Shown here: positions 43,430 through 55,894 of the stretch, in pieces
Numbering within the stretch: position 1 is the stretch's first letter
Layout: each line of letters opens with the position of its first letter
Source: Nymphaea colorata
Lineage: Eukaryota; Streptophyta; Magnoliopsida; Nymphaeales; Nymphaeaceae
DNA: 64,000 bases
Assembly (NCBI RefSeq): GCF_008831285.2
Contig: NC_045141.1
Location: 1,550,001 to 1,614,000, forward strand
Direction of reading: 5' to 3'
Program-made: the position numbers and the translations under genes
Notes under the pieces: model-generated
The model's database searches: none
The model's input: only the letters and a program-made list of their open reading frames with translations
Told to the model about the DNA's origin: nothing

Positions 43430-45953
43430 CCCTCCTTAAATAAAATTTCATCCTCAAAATCTAAATCATACCTCAATGCGAGAAGAGGTGTGGATAATTT
43501 TTTCGCATATCAGCCTCAATTTCCCACGTGCTCTCCTTCAACCCATGGTGTTGTTATTCCAGTTTTACTAGAAGAATTCTCTTAGTGCGAAGTATTTGCT
43601 CTCTTTAATCCACAATCCTAATAAGTTTTTCTTCCATCGTCAAATCATCTTGCACTTGAATACCTTGAAAGTCAATCACATTGTTGGATCCGGCACATAT
43701 TTTTGAAACATGAAAACGTGAAAAACATCATGAACATGACTCAAATTAGGTCGTAGTGTCAATCTATACGCAATCTCTTCGACCTTCTCTAATATCTCAA
43801 AAGGTCTAATGAGCCTCGGACTCAACTTTTCCTTAATAGTGAATCAAAAAATGCCTTCAATTGGTGAAATTTTTAAGAACACATGATCACCAACCTCAAA
43901 AGCCAACTCTCTATGTCAAATGTCGACATAACTTTTCTGTCTACTTTGAATTGTCAATAATTTTTTCCTTATCGATTGTACTTGATCGGTGTAATGCTGC
44001 AATACCAAAGGGTTTTGGATATTGTTATCACTCAATTCGATCCAATAAGTTAGCAATCTGCATGGCCTTCCATACATGGCCTCAAAATGTGTCATCCCGA
44101 TACTAGATTGGTAACTGTTATTATATGTGGACTCTGCCAATTTGACATGTTTATCTCATTCTCATTTCCAGTCTAAGACACAAGCACATAAGATGTCCTC
44201 TAAGGTTGGTCCTCTTAGATTGTCCATTAGTTTGGGGGTGGAACGTTGTGCTCAGCTTATATTCGGTACTCAATGTCTTTTGCAATTTCTCCCATAACCT
44301 AGAGATAAAATGTAGATCTCGATCTGCAATAATAGACTTTGGTTCTCCTTGTAGTATCACGATCTTGCCAATTTATAACTTTGTGAGACTTCTCAATGAT
44401 TAACTGATTCTGATTGGTAGAAAATGAATGGACTTTGTAAGTTGATCAACAATCACCTATATGGCATCATGTTATCTCATGGTGTGTGGCAAACCAACCA
44501 CGAAATCCATCGTAATGTCTTCCCACTTCCATTGTAACACTTATTCTCTGCAACATGCCTCTTGGTTGTTGATGTTTAGCTTTGACCCACTGGCAAACTA
44601 AAGCATTTTGTCACATATTCTGTAATTTCGTGCTTCATTTTAGGTCATCAGTAATTTCGTTTCATATCCTTAAACATCTTTGTATTGCTAGGGTGTATCG
44701 AAATTTTAGATTTGTAAGCTTCATCAAGCAACTAACACTTCACCTCGTCATCACTTAGAACCCACAATCTTTGTCAAAAACCACAATGAACCATCTTCAT
44801 TTTGATACCAAGAGAATCTGCCTTCTTACTTTATTTCATATTTTTAGCAAAATCAAGATCTTCTTTTTGCTTCAAGATAAGCTCCTCCAACAAAGGATAT
44901 CGTATCAAGGCAGTCATTGTTGCCCTGTTCTCATCACATTGGTGAGGCTGCCATGCTATCACATCTTACAACAATGTCCAAGAGTGATTCATCATACTAC
45001 ATAACATTGCCTTAGCATGTCTGCTCAAAGCATCAACCACCACATTCGCTTTTTCAGGATTATATGATATTTTGAAATCATAATCTATTAAATACGCAAT
45101 CCATCTTCTTTACTTCAAGTTGAAATCCTTTTGAGAGAATATGTACTTCAATGATTTGTGGTTCGTAAACACCTCAAACATTGTCCCATAGAGATAGTGT
45201 CTCCATATCTTGAGTGCCAACACTACTACTCTCAATTCCAAATCATGAGTGAGACAATGTTTCTCGTGTGTCTTCAATTGTCTAGATACATAAGCTATTA
45301 CACGACCATGTTGCATCAATACACAACCATAACTGATTCTCGATGCATCGGTAGACACCATAAATTCAGAATTACTTGATGGAAGCGTCAAAATAGGTGC
45401 GCTGGTAAGCTTGTCATTCAGAATTTGGAAACTCTTTTCGCACTCTTCATTCCAAACAAACTTTACTCCTTCTCAATAGCCAAGTCATGGGTGTAGCTAT
45501 TTTTGAAAAGCCTTGTATAAACCTGCAATAATATCTTCTAATCCCAAAAAGTTTCTAACCTCAGTTACGTTGTATGACATCCTTCAATTCTGAACTGCCG
45601 ACACCTTAGTCGGATCTATGGAAACTTCATCTTTTTAGATCACATGACCAAGGAAGTGTATCTTCTCTAGCCAAAATTCACACTTCGAGTACTTGACATA
45701 TAACTTATGCTTGGTTAAAATCCCAAACACACTCTTTAGGTGATCTCTATTCTCTGCCTCACTGTCTAAGTACACCAAAATATCATTCACAAAAACAATA
45801 ACAAATCGATCCAAGTAGTCCTGGAAAATCTGATTCATGAGGTCCATAAATGCTGTAGCAGGATTGGTCAACCCAAAAGGCATGTCCCTGAATTCATAGT
45901 ATTCATATCTAGTTTGAAAGGCAGTCCTAGCAACATCTTCCTCTCACAAAGTC
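43430..45953 (-). pseudogene. 3' half of the outer element pol (RT end, RNase H, integrase, chromodomain)
   Basis: In element order from 45,950 downward: RT palm ([20 protein letters not shown], then [11 protein letters not shown]). Its active-site VDD has become VND, removing a catalytic Asp. Next are the RT thumb, RNase H with [19 protein letters not shown] and [18 protein letters not shown], integrase with SIIADRDLHFISRLW and FHPQTNGQSKR, and a C-terminal chromodomain-like segment near 43,470-43,690 (KESTWE...MRKNYPHLF). Numerous stops and frameshifts interrupt it, so it is inactive. Confidence 0.85.
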
Positions 45954-48103
45954 AGTTGATGTAGGTGCAAAACAAAGGCACGTACACACCGCGGGCGGCC
46001 TACAGTCGAGAGACAACCCCCGTGGTGGCCCGAATCGATATGGATCCATTCACGCTGCAGCGGTAGAGCACTCATCCATGGACGTGTGAATTCCAATGAG
46101 AGATACTCAGCCTTCCCTAGGACACCCAGGTTGGGAAGGCGGGAGCCCAACGCTCCAAGCACAACACACAACAGTACCCTGGGGCCTTGCACCGCCTACG
46201 CTCCGAACAGGCGAGACCAGTGGCGAAAGCGGGACGTCTCCCAAACACATTGCCACAACCCACTGGCCTCTCATCTCTTATCATTTCTTATTTAACATTA
46301 TGAAAACACAATCACAAGCTGACTAACTAGTTCATGAGGTTGGTTCACTCAACGAGTGCCCCATACCTCCAAATGCCTCCACACGAGGGCTACATATATA
46401 ATTAAAATTCTTAGCTAGCCGTCATAGCAATTACGTAGTAGTTTTCAAAACAAAACTCATCACATAAACATTCAATTCTCATGTATACAACCATTCAATC
46501 ACATCATGGTCATAGGATCCAACGATCCTCAAAACACACAGTCTAGTTAGCCCCAGGCTGGGATTTGCCTGGAATGCCACCATACCTGTCGCACATCGCC
46601 AAGATATCCAAAATGCCTCAAGCTACAACCTAATCACTCAAGGTCTACTAGACGTGCCCGGCGTACCTGCAAACACAAAGAAAAGTTAAGTTCTACACTC
46701 GCTTCGCTATACAATTCATACAAGTGTAAAAATATAATCATTAAGGCATGTGAATGCCTCAAAAGGGTGTCGACGAGTAGTATCGACTCACAAAACCCTC
46801 CAATAGGCCTCTTTCCAATCCTTTGAGGTTGTGACCAAACATCTAAACTCAAAGCTTCGATCAACTCATCACTAACACACTTCTCAAAAGCTTTCTTTAG
46901 TTGAGGTGCCTACCCAATACCCCCAACTTGCATGCTCTTCTCCAACTAACCAAGAATTACGCCTGTCGCAATAGTATGAACCGCAAGTTGTAGTAATAGT
47001 TCTATCTCTCCTCAACCACGTCCAACCTCTACCATGTTTTCCAATAGCTTTAAAAATCAACAACTCATGCTAAAGAGATAGATATACACATGGATTCTTG
47101 TTCTTCTCACAAATAGTCATAAACTTCCCCAAAATAACATCGCTAAAAAGCTATCCAAAACATCAAATCATGAGTCTAGCATGCTTAAACAATAATTATA
47201 CATGCTCTAATAAATATTACTCAACAATCTAAACTCGATTAGGTCTTGCTCACCCCAATTCAAGAGCTCAAACTGCTGCGATGCTTTTGGCAGCCACCTC
47301 ACGAGTCCAAGTGGTCTCCAAGTGGCTAAAATCCTTCAATGCCGCCACCACCAAGGCCTACCAGTCGCTGTTATGAGAGGGAAGACCAGTCTCCAAGCTG
47401 AAATCCGATCACATAATCATAAATAGGGTGAGATTTAGTGGAAAAAAAAAGGTCAAAAGAAGGGTCTGCCGTTTGAGCAGGACCTCCCGTAGCTGCGAGG
47501 GAGGAGGCTAAAGTCAAATGGGAGAAAAAGGGCACGAAAGGATGGGAGTGAGGCTGCACACGTGAGGGAGACAGTGAGAGAGGAGAAACCCAGTGTTCGG
47601 GTGAGGGAGAGAGAGACTGCATGAGCAGGAGAGGGGAAACGTGGCAGGAGAGAGAGAATGTGGGCAGAGAGGGTTCAAATAGAGAGGAGAGACAGACGGG
47701 GAGGGTGAGAAGGCATGAGACAGGCGGAAGAGGGAGATAGCATGAGAGAGTGAAGGCTGGGCAAGGGGGAGGCCGTGCGAGAGGGAAGAGGGTGTGGGCA
47801 GAGGGTCGAGAATGCAGCGAAGGAGGGAGAAGGAGAAAGAAGAGGGAAGAAGAAAGATGAAAGCAAAGAGGATTCGAGAGGGCTTACCCGAGCGTCGCCC
47901 TCCACCTCTGTCATCGCTGCCTGCTTCTCTGTCGCAAAAACGGTGAGAGATGAGAGAACGAAGAAGAGGGAGGTTCTGCGGTAAGGGAGAAGAGACAGAG
48001 AGGAAGAGAGAGCCAGCGTCGGGCTCCCCTTCACGCCTGGACTTCGGGTCCGGGTCCGGACTAGCTCCAATCCAGACCTGAAAATAAAAGAACGAGCGTT
48101 ACA
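45954..48103 (-). repeat. 3' LTR of the inner gypsy element (truncated)
   Basis: Matches 53,493-55,894 along its length with scattered differences and ends in GCGTTACA before the purine tract. Its first roughly 494 bases, seen in the other LTR, are missing. Purine-rich DNA at 47,400-47,990 gives long antisense frames that are not genes. Confidence 0.88.
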
Positions 48104-48117
48104 TCCTACCCTCCGTA
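48104..48117 (-). other. Polypurine tract of the inner gypsy element
   Basis: On the minus strand ACGGAGGGTAGGA immediately precedes the LTR start TGTAACGC. It would prime plus-strand DNA synthesis. Confidence 0.75.
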
Positions 48118-48151
48118 AATAAAATTTCATCCTCAAAATTTATATCGTACC

Positions 48152-49563
48152 TCAATGCAAGAACAAGTGTGGATATTTCTTTCGCATCTCCTCGTCGAGT
48201 TCCCATGTACTCTCCTTCAACCCATAGTGTTGCCATTCTACCCTCACTAAAGGAATTTTCTTCGTGCGAAGCACTTGCTCTCTTTGGTCCACAACTCTAA
48301 TAAGTTTTTCTTCCATTGTCAAATCATCATGCACCTGAATACCTCGAAAATCAATCACATGTGTAGGATCTCATACGTACTTTCGAAGCATGGAAACATA
48401 GAAAACATCATGAACACTCAAGTCAGGTGGTAGTGCCAATCTGTATGCCACCTCTCCAATCTTCTATAATATCTCAAAAGGTCCTACGAACCTTGGGCTC
48501 AACTTTCCCTTAATACCAAATCGAAAAACACCTTTAGTAGGCGAAATCTTCAAGAACACATGATCACCAACCTCAAAAGCCAACTCTCTCCGTCGAATGT
48601 CGGCGTAACTCTTTTGCCTACTCTGAGCAGTCAATAACTTTTTCCTTATCAGTTGCACTTGGTCGGTCTAGTGTTGCAATACCAAAAGGTTCTCGATCTT
48701 GCCATCACCCATTTCGGTCCAACAAGTTGACGATCGGCATGGCCTTCCATACAAGGCCTCAAAAGGTGTCACACTGATACTAGAGTGATAACTGTTATTA
48801 TATGCAAACTCTGCCAATTTTGCATATTTATCTCATTTTCCTTTCCAGTCCAAAACACATGCATGTAACATGTCTTCTAATGTCTGGATAGTCCTCTCAG
48901 ATTGCCCATCAGTTTGGGGGTGGAACGCTGTGCTCAGCTTAAGCTTAGTACCCAAAGATTTTTGCAATTGCCCCCAAAACCTAGAGGTAAACGTGAGTCT
49001 CGATCCGCTATAATGGACTTTGGCACGCCGTGCAATCTCACTATCTCCCCAATGTATAACTCTACGAGACTCTCCAATGATTGACTGATTCTTATTGGTA
49101 GAAAATGGGCGGACTTCGTAAGTTGATCAACAATTACCCATATGGCATCATGTTGTCTTCTAGTGTGAGGCAAGCCAACCACAAAATCCATCGTAATGTC
49201 CTCCCATTTTCATACTGGAATATCAATCCTCTGCAACAAGCCTCCTGGTCGTTGATGCTCTGCTTTGACCTGCTGACAAACTAAGCATTTGGTCACGTAT
49301 TATGCAATTTTGCGCTTCATTCCAAACCACCAGAAATTTCTCTTCATATCCTAAAACATTTTTGTATTGCCTGGGTGTATGGAAAATTTGGATTTTTGAG
49401 CTTCATCAAGCAACTGACGCTTTACCCCTTCATCTCTAGGGACCCACAATCTTTGTCGAAACCGCAATGAATCATCTTCATCTTGATGCCAAAGAGAATC
49501 TATCTTCTTACTTTCTTCCATGTTTTTAGCAAAATCAGGATCTTCCTTTTGCTTCATGGCCAA
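48152..49563 (-). pseudogene. Integrase and chromodomain of the inner gypsy element
   Basis: The region starts with the pre-integrase part near 49,563 (WVPRDEGVKRQLLDEAQKS, FSIHPGNTKMF). A zinc-binding region and then the core follow, with first Asp in MDFVVGLPHTRRQHDAIWVI, second Asp in [13 protein letters not shown], and the [11 protein letters not shown] box in another frame. The C-terminal part (48,658 downward) has KLSPRFVGPFEIL, the GPF-type motif. The tail ends in a chromodomain (RVEWQHYGLKESTWE...MRKKYPHLF) of the kind found in Tekay/Del chromoviruses, thought to bind marked chromatin and guide integration. At least three frames are used and stops occur, so it is inactive. Confidence 0.85.
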
Positions 49564-49759
49564 CTATTCTAACAGAGGGTGCCGTCTTAAGGCAGTCATT
49601 GTCGCTCTGTTCTCGTCACCTAGGTGAGGCTGTCATGCTATCAAATCTTGCAACAATGTCCAAGAACGAGTCAACATATTGCACATAGTTGTCTTAGCTT
49701 GTCTGCTCAAAGCATCAGCCACCACATTCGCTTTTCCTGGATGATATGATATTTTGAAA

Positions 49760-51202
49760 TCACTTCAAGTACTCAATCCATCTTCTTTGTCTCAGGTTGA
49801 GATCCTTCTGGGAGAATATGTACTTCAATGACTTGTGGTCTGTAAACACCTCAAATATTGCCCCATAGAGATAGTGTCTCCATACCTTGAATGCAAACAC
49901 AACCGCTCCCAACTCCAAATCATGAGTGGGATAATGTTTCTCATGGTCCTTCAATTGTCTCGATGCATAAGCCACCACACGACCATGTTGCATCAATACA
50001 CAGACATAACCAATTCCAAATGCATCAGTGTACACAACAAACCCTGAATGACCCGATGGAAGTGTCAAAATAGGGGCGGTAGTAAGCTTATCCTTCAAAG
50101 TTTGGAAACTCTTTTCGCACTCTTCATTCCAAACGAACTTCACTTCTTTTCTCAATAGCTTAGTCATGAGCGTAGCTATTTTCGAAAAGTCTTGTATAAA
50201 CCTACGATAGTATCCTACCAAACCCAAAAAGCTCCTAACCTCAGTTACATTGCACGGTGTCTTCCAGCCCTATACAGCTGACGCCTTAGCTGGATCGACA
50301 GAAACTTCATCCTTCGAGATCACATGACCAAGAAAGTTTACCTTCTCTAACCAAAATTCACATTTCGCATACTTGGAATATAACTTATGCTTGCGCAAAA
50401 TACTCAACACACTCCTTAAGTGATCTCTATACTCTGCCTCGCTATCTGAGTACACCAGAATATCGTCAACAAAAACAATAACAAACCGGTCCAAGTAGGC
50501 TTGAAAGACCCAATTCATGAGGTCCATGAACGTTGCGGGAGCATTGGTCAATCCAAAAGGCATGACCCTGAATTCATAGTGCCCATATCTAGTTCGAAAA
50601 GCTGTCTTAGCAACATCTTCTTCTCGTATCAAGAGTTGATGATAACTTGTCCTCAAATCAATCTTGGAGAACACCTTTGCATTATTGAGCTGATCAAACA
50701 AGTCTTCAATTCTAGGAAGCAGATACTTATTCTTGATGGTGACATGATTCAACATGCGGTAATCTATGCACAAGCGCATTGTTCCGTCCTTTTTCTTAAC
50801 AAACAATACAGGTGCTCCCCAAGGTGACACACTAGTTCGAATGAAGCCCTTATCCAAGAGCTCCTGCAATTGTCTCCTCAGTTCTTCTAACTCTGCTGGT
50901 GCCATTCGGTATGGTGCCTTAGAAATGGGAGTTGTCCCTGACAACAACTCTATCTTGAATTCTACTTCCCGCGTTGAAGGCAAACTCGATAGCTCTTCAA
51001 GAAACACATCAGGGTACTCATTCACAATGGCAACATCTTGTAACTTCACTGGCTCAGTCACACTGGTCAACACGTTGACCAGGAATGCAACGCTTCCCTT
51101 TTCTAACAGTCTTTTAGCCTTTAGCGCAGACACCATTATCTTATCAGTTCGACTAGCTTTACGAGCTTGGAATTCCACGGGTTGCATCTCAAGAGTCAAC
51201 AA
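49760..51202 (-). pseudogene. Reverse transcriptase and RNase H of the inner gypsy element
   Basis: One frame runs from about 51,230 to 49,760 with a single stop (TAG at 50,270-50,272, between KASAV and GWKTP). RT motifs are intact: [55 protein letters not shown] and the active site [13 protein letters not shown]. RNase H shows [21 protein letters not shown] and [17 protein letters not shown] with the acidic residues present. Only one nonsense codon interrupts this block, so the element is fairly young. The stop would still separate RT from RNase H. Confidence 0.9.
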
Positions 51203-51225
51203 TAGTATCTGCTTTTTTCTGTAAT

Positions 51226-52750
51226 CTATGTTGGCATAATACGCATATAATCCATGCCCAAAATATCATCAAACCCAGTCAGACTAATGATTACCAACTG
51301 TGCCGATAAGTGGTGTTGATGTATCTCCACATCTACATCAGGTTGATACTCAGTACACGACTCTTGGGCATGCATAGGACTGGCCACTTTCAAAACATAC
51401 GGCATCATCCTAGCCGACACTTCTAGTGAAGAGGCAAATCGACTAGATATAAACGAATGAGTCGCCCCTGCATCAAACAACACTCTAGCAATATGAGAAC
51501 CAACAAGCAAAGTACCTTCAATAAGGTCGTGGGCCTGCAGCTCCTCCACGGTAGTTGCATAGACACGTCTGATTGTCCTTTGTGCATTAGAAGATCTGGC
51601 CTCCTGCTTCTTCGACTCTTTTCCGGCCATGATGGGGCAATCTTTGATGAAGTGCCTCATCCCTCCATAGTGTAAACACGCCCCGGTTATCCGACAACAT
51701 GGCTTTCTGGGGTGCACACGTGAACAAGTAGGGCACTTCGGTAGAGTCAGAGTAGTCACTGCCCCCTGTATGACGTCACTGCGGTTTGGCCTGCTCCGCC
51801 TGAATGTTCGATCATCACGCCTCTCATAAGGCCTAGCCCTGCCTACAAAGTGGTGGTGCTTGACTGGCATACGTCCACCCTGTGTGTGTTGGGTAGTCTT
51901 CTTCTGATGGTCTTTCTGAGTCCTAGCCCAATCTTCTTTCATGTGTCTTGCCATAGTGACCGCCTCGTCCAAGTCGCGAGGTCTGCTTGACATAACTCTG
52001 CCTCATAGTCCATCATGCAACCCATGTACAAACTTGTCGGCTCTGGCCTCATCTGTGGTGTAGAGGTGCAGGCAATACACCTCCAAGTGTCGATACTTAG
52101 TAACATATTCCTCCAAGCTCAAATGATTTTTGTTGCAATTCAAGAAACTCTTGCATCTTCTTGTTTCGGGCATGAGCTGGGAAGTATGTGCTGAAGAACG
52201 AATCTCTGAACTGCTTCCAAGAGATAGACTGCTGGTTTGCAAACCCGATCTCACGGGTCGATTGCCACCATCTTTTGGCATCACCTTTAAGCATATACGA
52301 GCCATAGTTTACTTTGTCACCTTCTGGCACCTTTAGAACCTCAAAGATACGTTCAACCTCTTCAATCTATTCTTCTGCCTTGTCTAGATTGCCATCTCCA
52401 GTAAAGATAGGCGGCTGCATCGACATAAAATGCTTGAATGACACCATCGTTGCTTTCTCCTTAGGTGGTGCGGTGGTGTCTCCTGTAGGAGATGCTTGGC
52501 TTCTCTGATTACCGACCATCGACTGTACTAGTACGGTCAGCGTCTGCAACGTTGTCAGCAATATAGCCTGCTGATCCACAAGTGGAGTCTGTCTCAGTGG
52601 GGTTTGAGCACCCCCACCCATCTGGGCATACTGGTGCCCTGACGTACTGTCATCATGTGGGGTATGTGCATCAGAATGGCCCGGACTTGGCTCTCTTTGT
52701 GTCTCTGTAGACGGCCCATGTCGCTTCTTACCCCTTCGTTGGTACTCCAT
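51226..52750 (-). pseudogene. Gag and protease of the inner gypsy element
   Basis: Starts at MEYQRRGKKRHG (52,750). Gag has a low-complexity N-terminus, then capsid-like MQPPIFTGDG, WWQSTREIG and SWKQFRDSFFSTYFP segments. A TAG at 52,367-52,369 stands where relatives have Trp (AEEWIEEVE), and a frameshift occurs near 52,150. The zinc knuckle reads CLHYGGMRHFIKDC: the second Cys is Tyr, so metal binding should fail. The protease has VLFDAGATHSFIS (D-A-G active site) and ILGMDY. Another shift near 51,240 separates it from RT. Broken in several places. Confidence 0.88.
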
Positions 52751-52980
52751 CTGTACAAATAAGAACTCTCATGCTTATTACAAAGTTTGAGACAACTCTT
52801 ACAAGTCCCATTTGCAAAGATGCATCACAATCATCAAAACATCACTTCATTATATACGTATATATATATATACATCTTAGTAAAATTAAAACTTCAATAA
52901 AAGTGAACTCAAATAGCACGTACATAGGCAACACGGTTTCACAGATAGGCATTAACTCACATTCATAGTGGGGTTTGCCC

Positions 52981-52994
52981 TGGCTCTGATACCA
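52981..52994 (-). other. tRNA-iMet primer-binding site of the inner gypsy element
   Basis: TGGTATCAGAGCCA on the minus strand, four bases inside the LTR end (TGTGACA|ACTT|TGGTATC). This is the classical primer site complementary to initiator tRNA-Met. Confidence 0.92.
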
Positions 52995-52998
52995 AAGT

Positions 52999-55894
52999 TG
53001 TCACACCCCAACCATTTTGACCCTCAAAAGAAATTTTTTTTTTCTTAACATAAAACATTGAGGTGCGATGACACAACAATTCAAAATGAGATGAGCCAAG
53101 AAATTCAAAACAATGGGACAAGCTTTCCATTATATAAGAATTTCAATTCCTCTGTACACATGACCAAAAATGCCCCAAAATCACAACATTGATGCCTAAC
53201 AAAAACCAGGCATCAATAAAACCAAAACAAGACGTGCCAGCACGACATTTGACCCAAAACCTACCCAGCAGGATGTGAGTGAAGCCATCTGATCAATTTG
53301 CTGCCCCTGATCCGCCAAAACCTGAAAAAGAAAAACAACTGAAGGCTTAGCCTTCGCAGTATGGTAACAAACCAAAAAAATCCCTAAACCTCTAGGTAAG
53401 GGGTCAGATATGATCTAATCACAAATAACATACAACTCTGCATAACATATCATTCTCATTCTAATCATTTACATTAGCTTTAGTGAATTGACAGTTGATG
53501 TAGGTGCAATACAAAGGCACGTGCACACCGCGGGTGGCCTACAGTCGGGAGACAACCCCCGTGGTGGCCCGAATCGATATGGATCCATTCACGCTGCAGC
53601 GGTAGAGCACTCATCCATGGATGTGTGAATTCCAAGGAGAGATACTCAGTCTTCCCTAGGACACCCAGGTTGGGAAGGCGGGAGCCTAACACTCCAAGCA
53701 CAACACACAACAGTACCCTGGGGCCTTGCACCGCCTGCGCTCCGAACGGGCGAGACCAGTGGCGAAAGCGGGACGTCTCCCAAACACATTGCCACAACCC
53801 ACTGGCCTCTCATCTCTTATAATTTCTTATTTAACATTATGAAAACACAATCACAAGATGATCAACTAGCTCATGAGGTTGGTTCACTCAACGAGTGCCC
53901 CATTCCTCCAAATGCCTCTACACGAGGGCTACATATATAATTAACATTCTTAGCTAGCCGTCATAGCAATACGGGTATAACTACCCTTCAATTCCATTCA
54001 TTTGTATCATACCCAAGGCAAAGCATATGAAAACATTACAACATTCACATCACTTATCACATCAATCATATCTTTCAAAACTTAGTCAAACCACAGAGAG
54101 TTATCTCGATCCGTGATTAGCTCGTAGATGTCTTATGCAGTTATCATTCTAGGATGCTTTCTAATGCACAGTTGGGGTCGATTAGACACTCGACTCGATA
54201 CCCCACCTTATCTGTCCTAAGCAGTTATCAATTCTAGCATGCACATGCAATTACGTAGTAGTTTTCAAAACAAAACTTATCACATAAACATTCAATTCTC
54301 ATGTATACAATCATTCAATCACATCATGGTCATAGGATCCAACGATCCTCAAAACACACAGTCTAGTTGGCCCCAGGCTGGGATTTGCCTGGAATGCCAC
54401 CATACCTGTCGCACGTCGCCAAGATATCCAAAATACCTCAAGCTACAACCTAGTCACTCAAGGTCTATTAGACGTGCCCGGCGTACCTGCAAACACAAAG
54501 AAAAGTTAAGTTCTACACTCGCTCCGCTATACAATTCATACAAGTGTAAAAATATAATCATTGAGGCATGTCAATGACTCAAAAGGTTGTTGACGAGTAG
54601 TATCGACTCACAAAACCCTCCAATAGGACTCTTTCCAATCCTTTGAGGTTGTGACCAAACATTTAAACTCAAAGCTTCGATCAACCCATCACGAACACAC
54701 TTCTCAAAAGCTTTCTTTAGTTGAGGTGCCTACCCAATACCCTCAACTTGCATGCTCTTCTCCAACTAACCAAGAATTACGCCCGTCGCAATAGTATGAA
54801 CCGCAAGTTGTAGTAACAGTCCTATCTCTCCTCAACTATGTCCAACCTCTACCATGTTTTCCAATAGCTTCAAAAATCAACAACTCATGCTAAAGAGATA
54901 GATATACACATGGATTCTTGTTCTTCTCACAAATAGTCATAAACTTCCCCAAAATAACAACATCGCTAAAAAGCTATCCAAAACATCAAATCATGAGTTT
55001 AGCATGCTTAAACAATAATTATACATGTTCTAATAAATATTACTCAATAATCTAAGCTCAATTAGATCTTGCTCACCCCAACTCAAGAGCTCAAACTGTT
55101 GTGATGCTTCCGGCAGCCACCTCACGAGTCCAAGTGGTCTCCAAGCCGCTAAAATCCTTCAATGCCGCCACCACCAAGACCTACCAGTCGCTGTTATGAG
55201 AGGGAAGACCAGTCCCCCAAGCTGAAATCCGATCACATAATCGTAATTAGGGTGAGATTTAGTGAAAAAAAAGGTCAAAAGAAGGGTCTGCTGTTTGAGC
55301 AGGACCTCCCGTAGCTGCGAGGGAGGAGGCTAAAGTCAAATGGGAGAAAAAGGGCACGAAAGGATGGGAGTGAGGCTGCACACGTGAGGGAGACAGTGAG
55401 AGAGGAGAAACCCAGTGTTCGGGTGAGGGAGAGAGAGACTGCATGAGCAGGAGAGGGGAAACGTGGCAGGAGAGAGAGAACGTGGGCAGAGAGGGCTCAA
55501 ATAGAGAGGAGAGACAGATGGGGGGTGAGAAGGCGTGAGAGAGGCGGAAGAGGCAGATAGCATGAGAGAGTGAAGGCTGGGCAAGGGAGAGGTCGTGCGA
55601 GAGGGAAGAGGGTGTGGGCAGAGGGTTGAGAATGCAGCGAAGGAGGGAGAAGGAGAAAGAAGAGGAAAGAAGAAAGATGAAAGCAAAGAGGATTCGAGAG
55701 GGCTTACCCGAGCGTCGCCCTCCACCTCTATCGTCGATGCCTGCTTCTCTGTCGCAAGAACGGTGAGAGATGAGAGAACGAAGAAGAGGGAGGTTCTGCA
55801 GTAAGGGAGAAGAGACGGAAAGGAAGAGAGAGCCAACGTCGGGCTCCCCTTCACGCCTGGACTTTGGGTCCGGGTCCGGACTAGCTCCAATCCA
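52999..55894 (-). repeat. 5' LTR of the inner gypsy element (29 bp short)
   Basis: The LTR is about 2.9 kb and begins TGTCACACCCCAACC on the plus strand. It stops at CTAGCTCCAATCCA; the partner continues 29 more bases to GTTACA. The adjacent base 55,895 resumes the outer element's RT. Confidence 0.88.

Larger units (their letters stand above)
45954..55894 (-). mobile_element. Inner, younger gypsy chromovirus with both termini missing
   Basis: A close relative of the outer element, inserted in its RT gene. The left LTR (3' LTR, 45,954-48,103) lacks about 494 bp at its outer end. The right LTR (5' LTR, 52,999-55,894) lacks the last 29 bp present in the left copy. The internal part holds a perfect TGGTATCAGAGCCA primer site next to the 5' LTR, gag-pro, RT-RNase H and integrase-chromodomain regions, and a purine tract at the 3' LTR. 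The two LTRs are much more alike than those of the outer element. There is no target duplication. The left junction lies on the word AGTTGATG, common to the RT target and the LTR. About 49 bp of target RT sequence are absent. Confidence 0.85.

Noticed and set aside
47675-48136. A 153-codon minus-strand frame and overlapping plus-strand frames in the inner 3' LTR
   Set aside because: The LTR is a long purine-rich tract that stays open in several frames. The same frames recur in the other LTR and have no domain.
52981-52998. Possible tRNA-Met gene from the TGGTATCAGAGC word
   Set aside because: Only the primer-binding complement is present, at the correct place beside an LTR; there is no cloverleaf.
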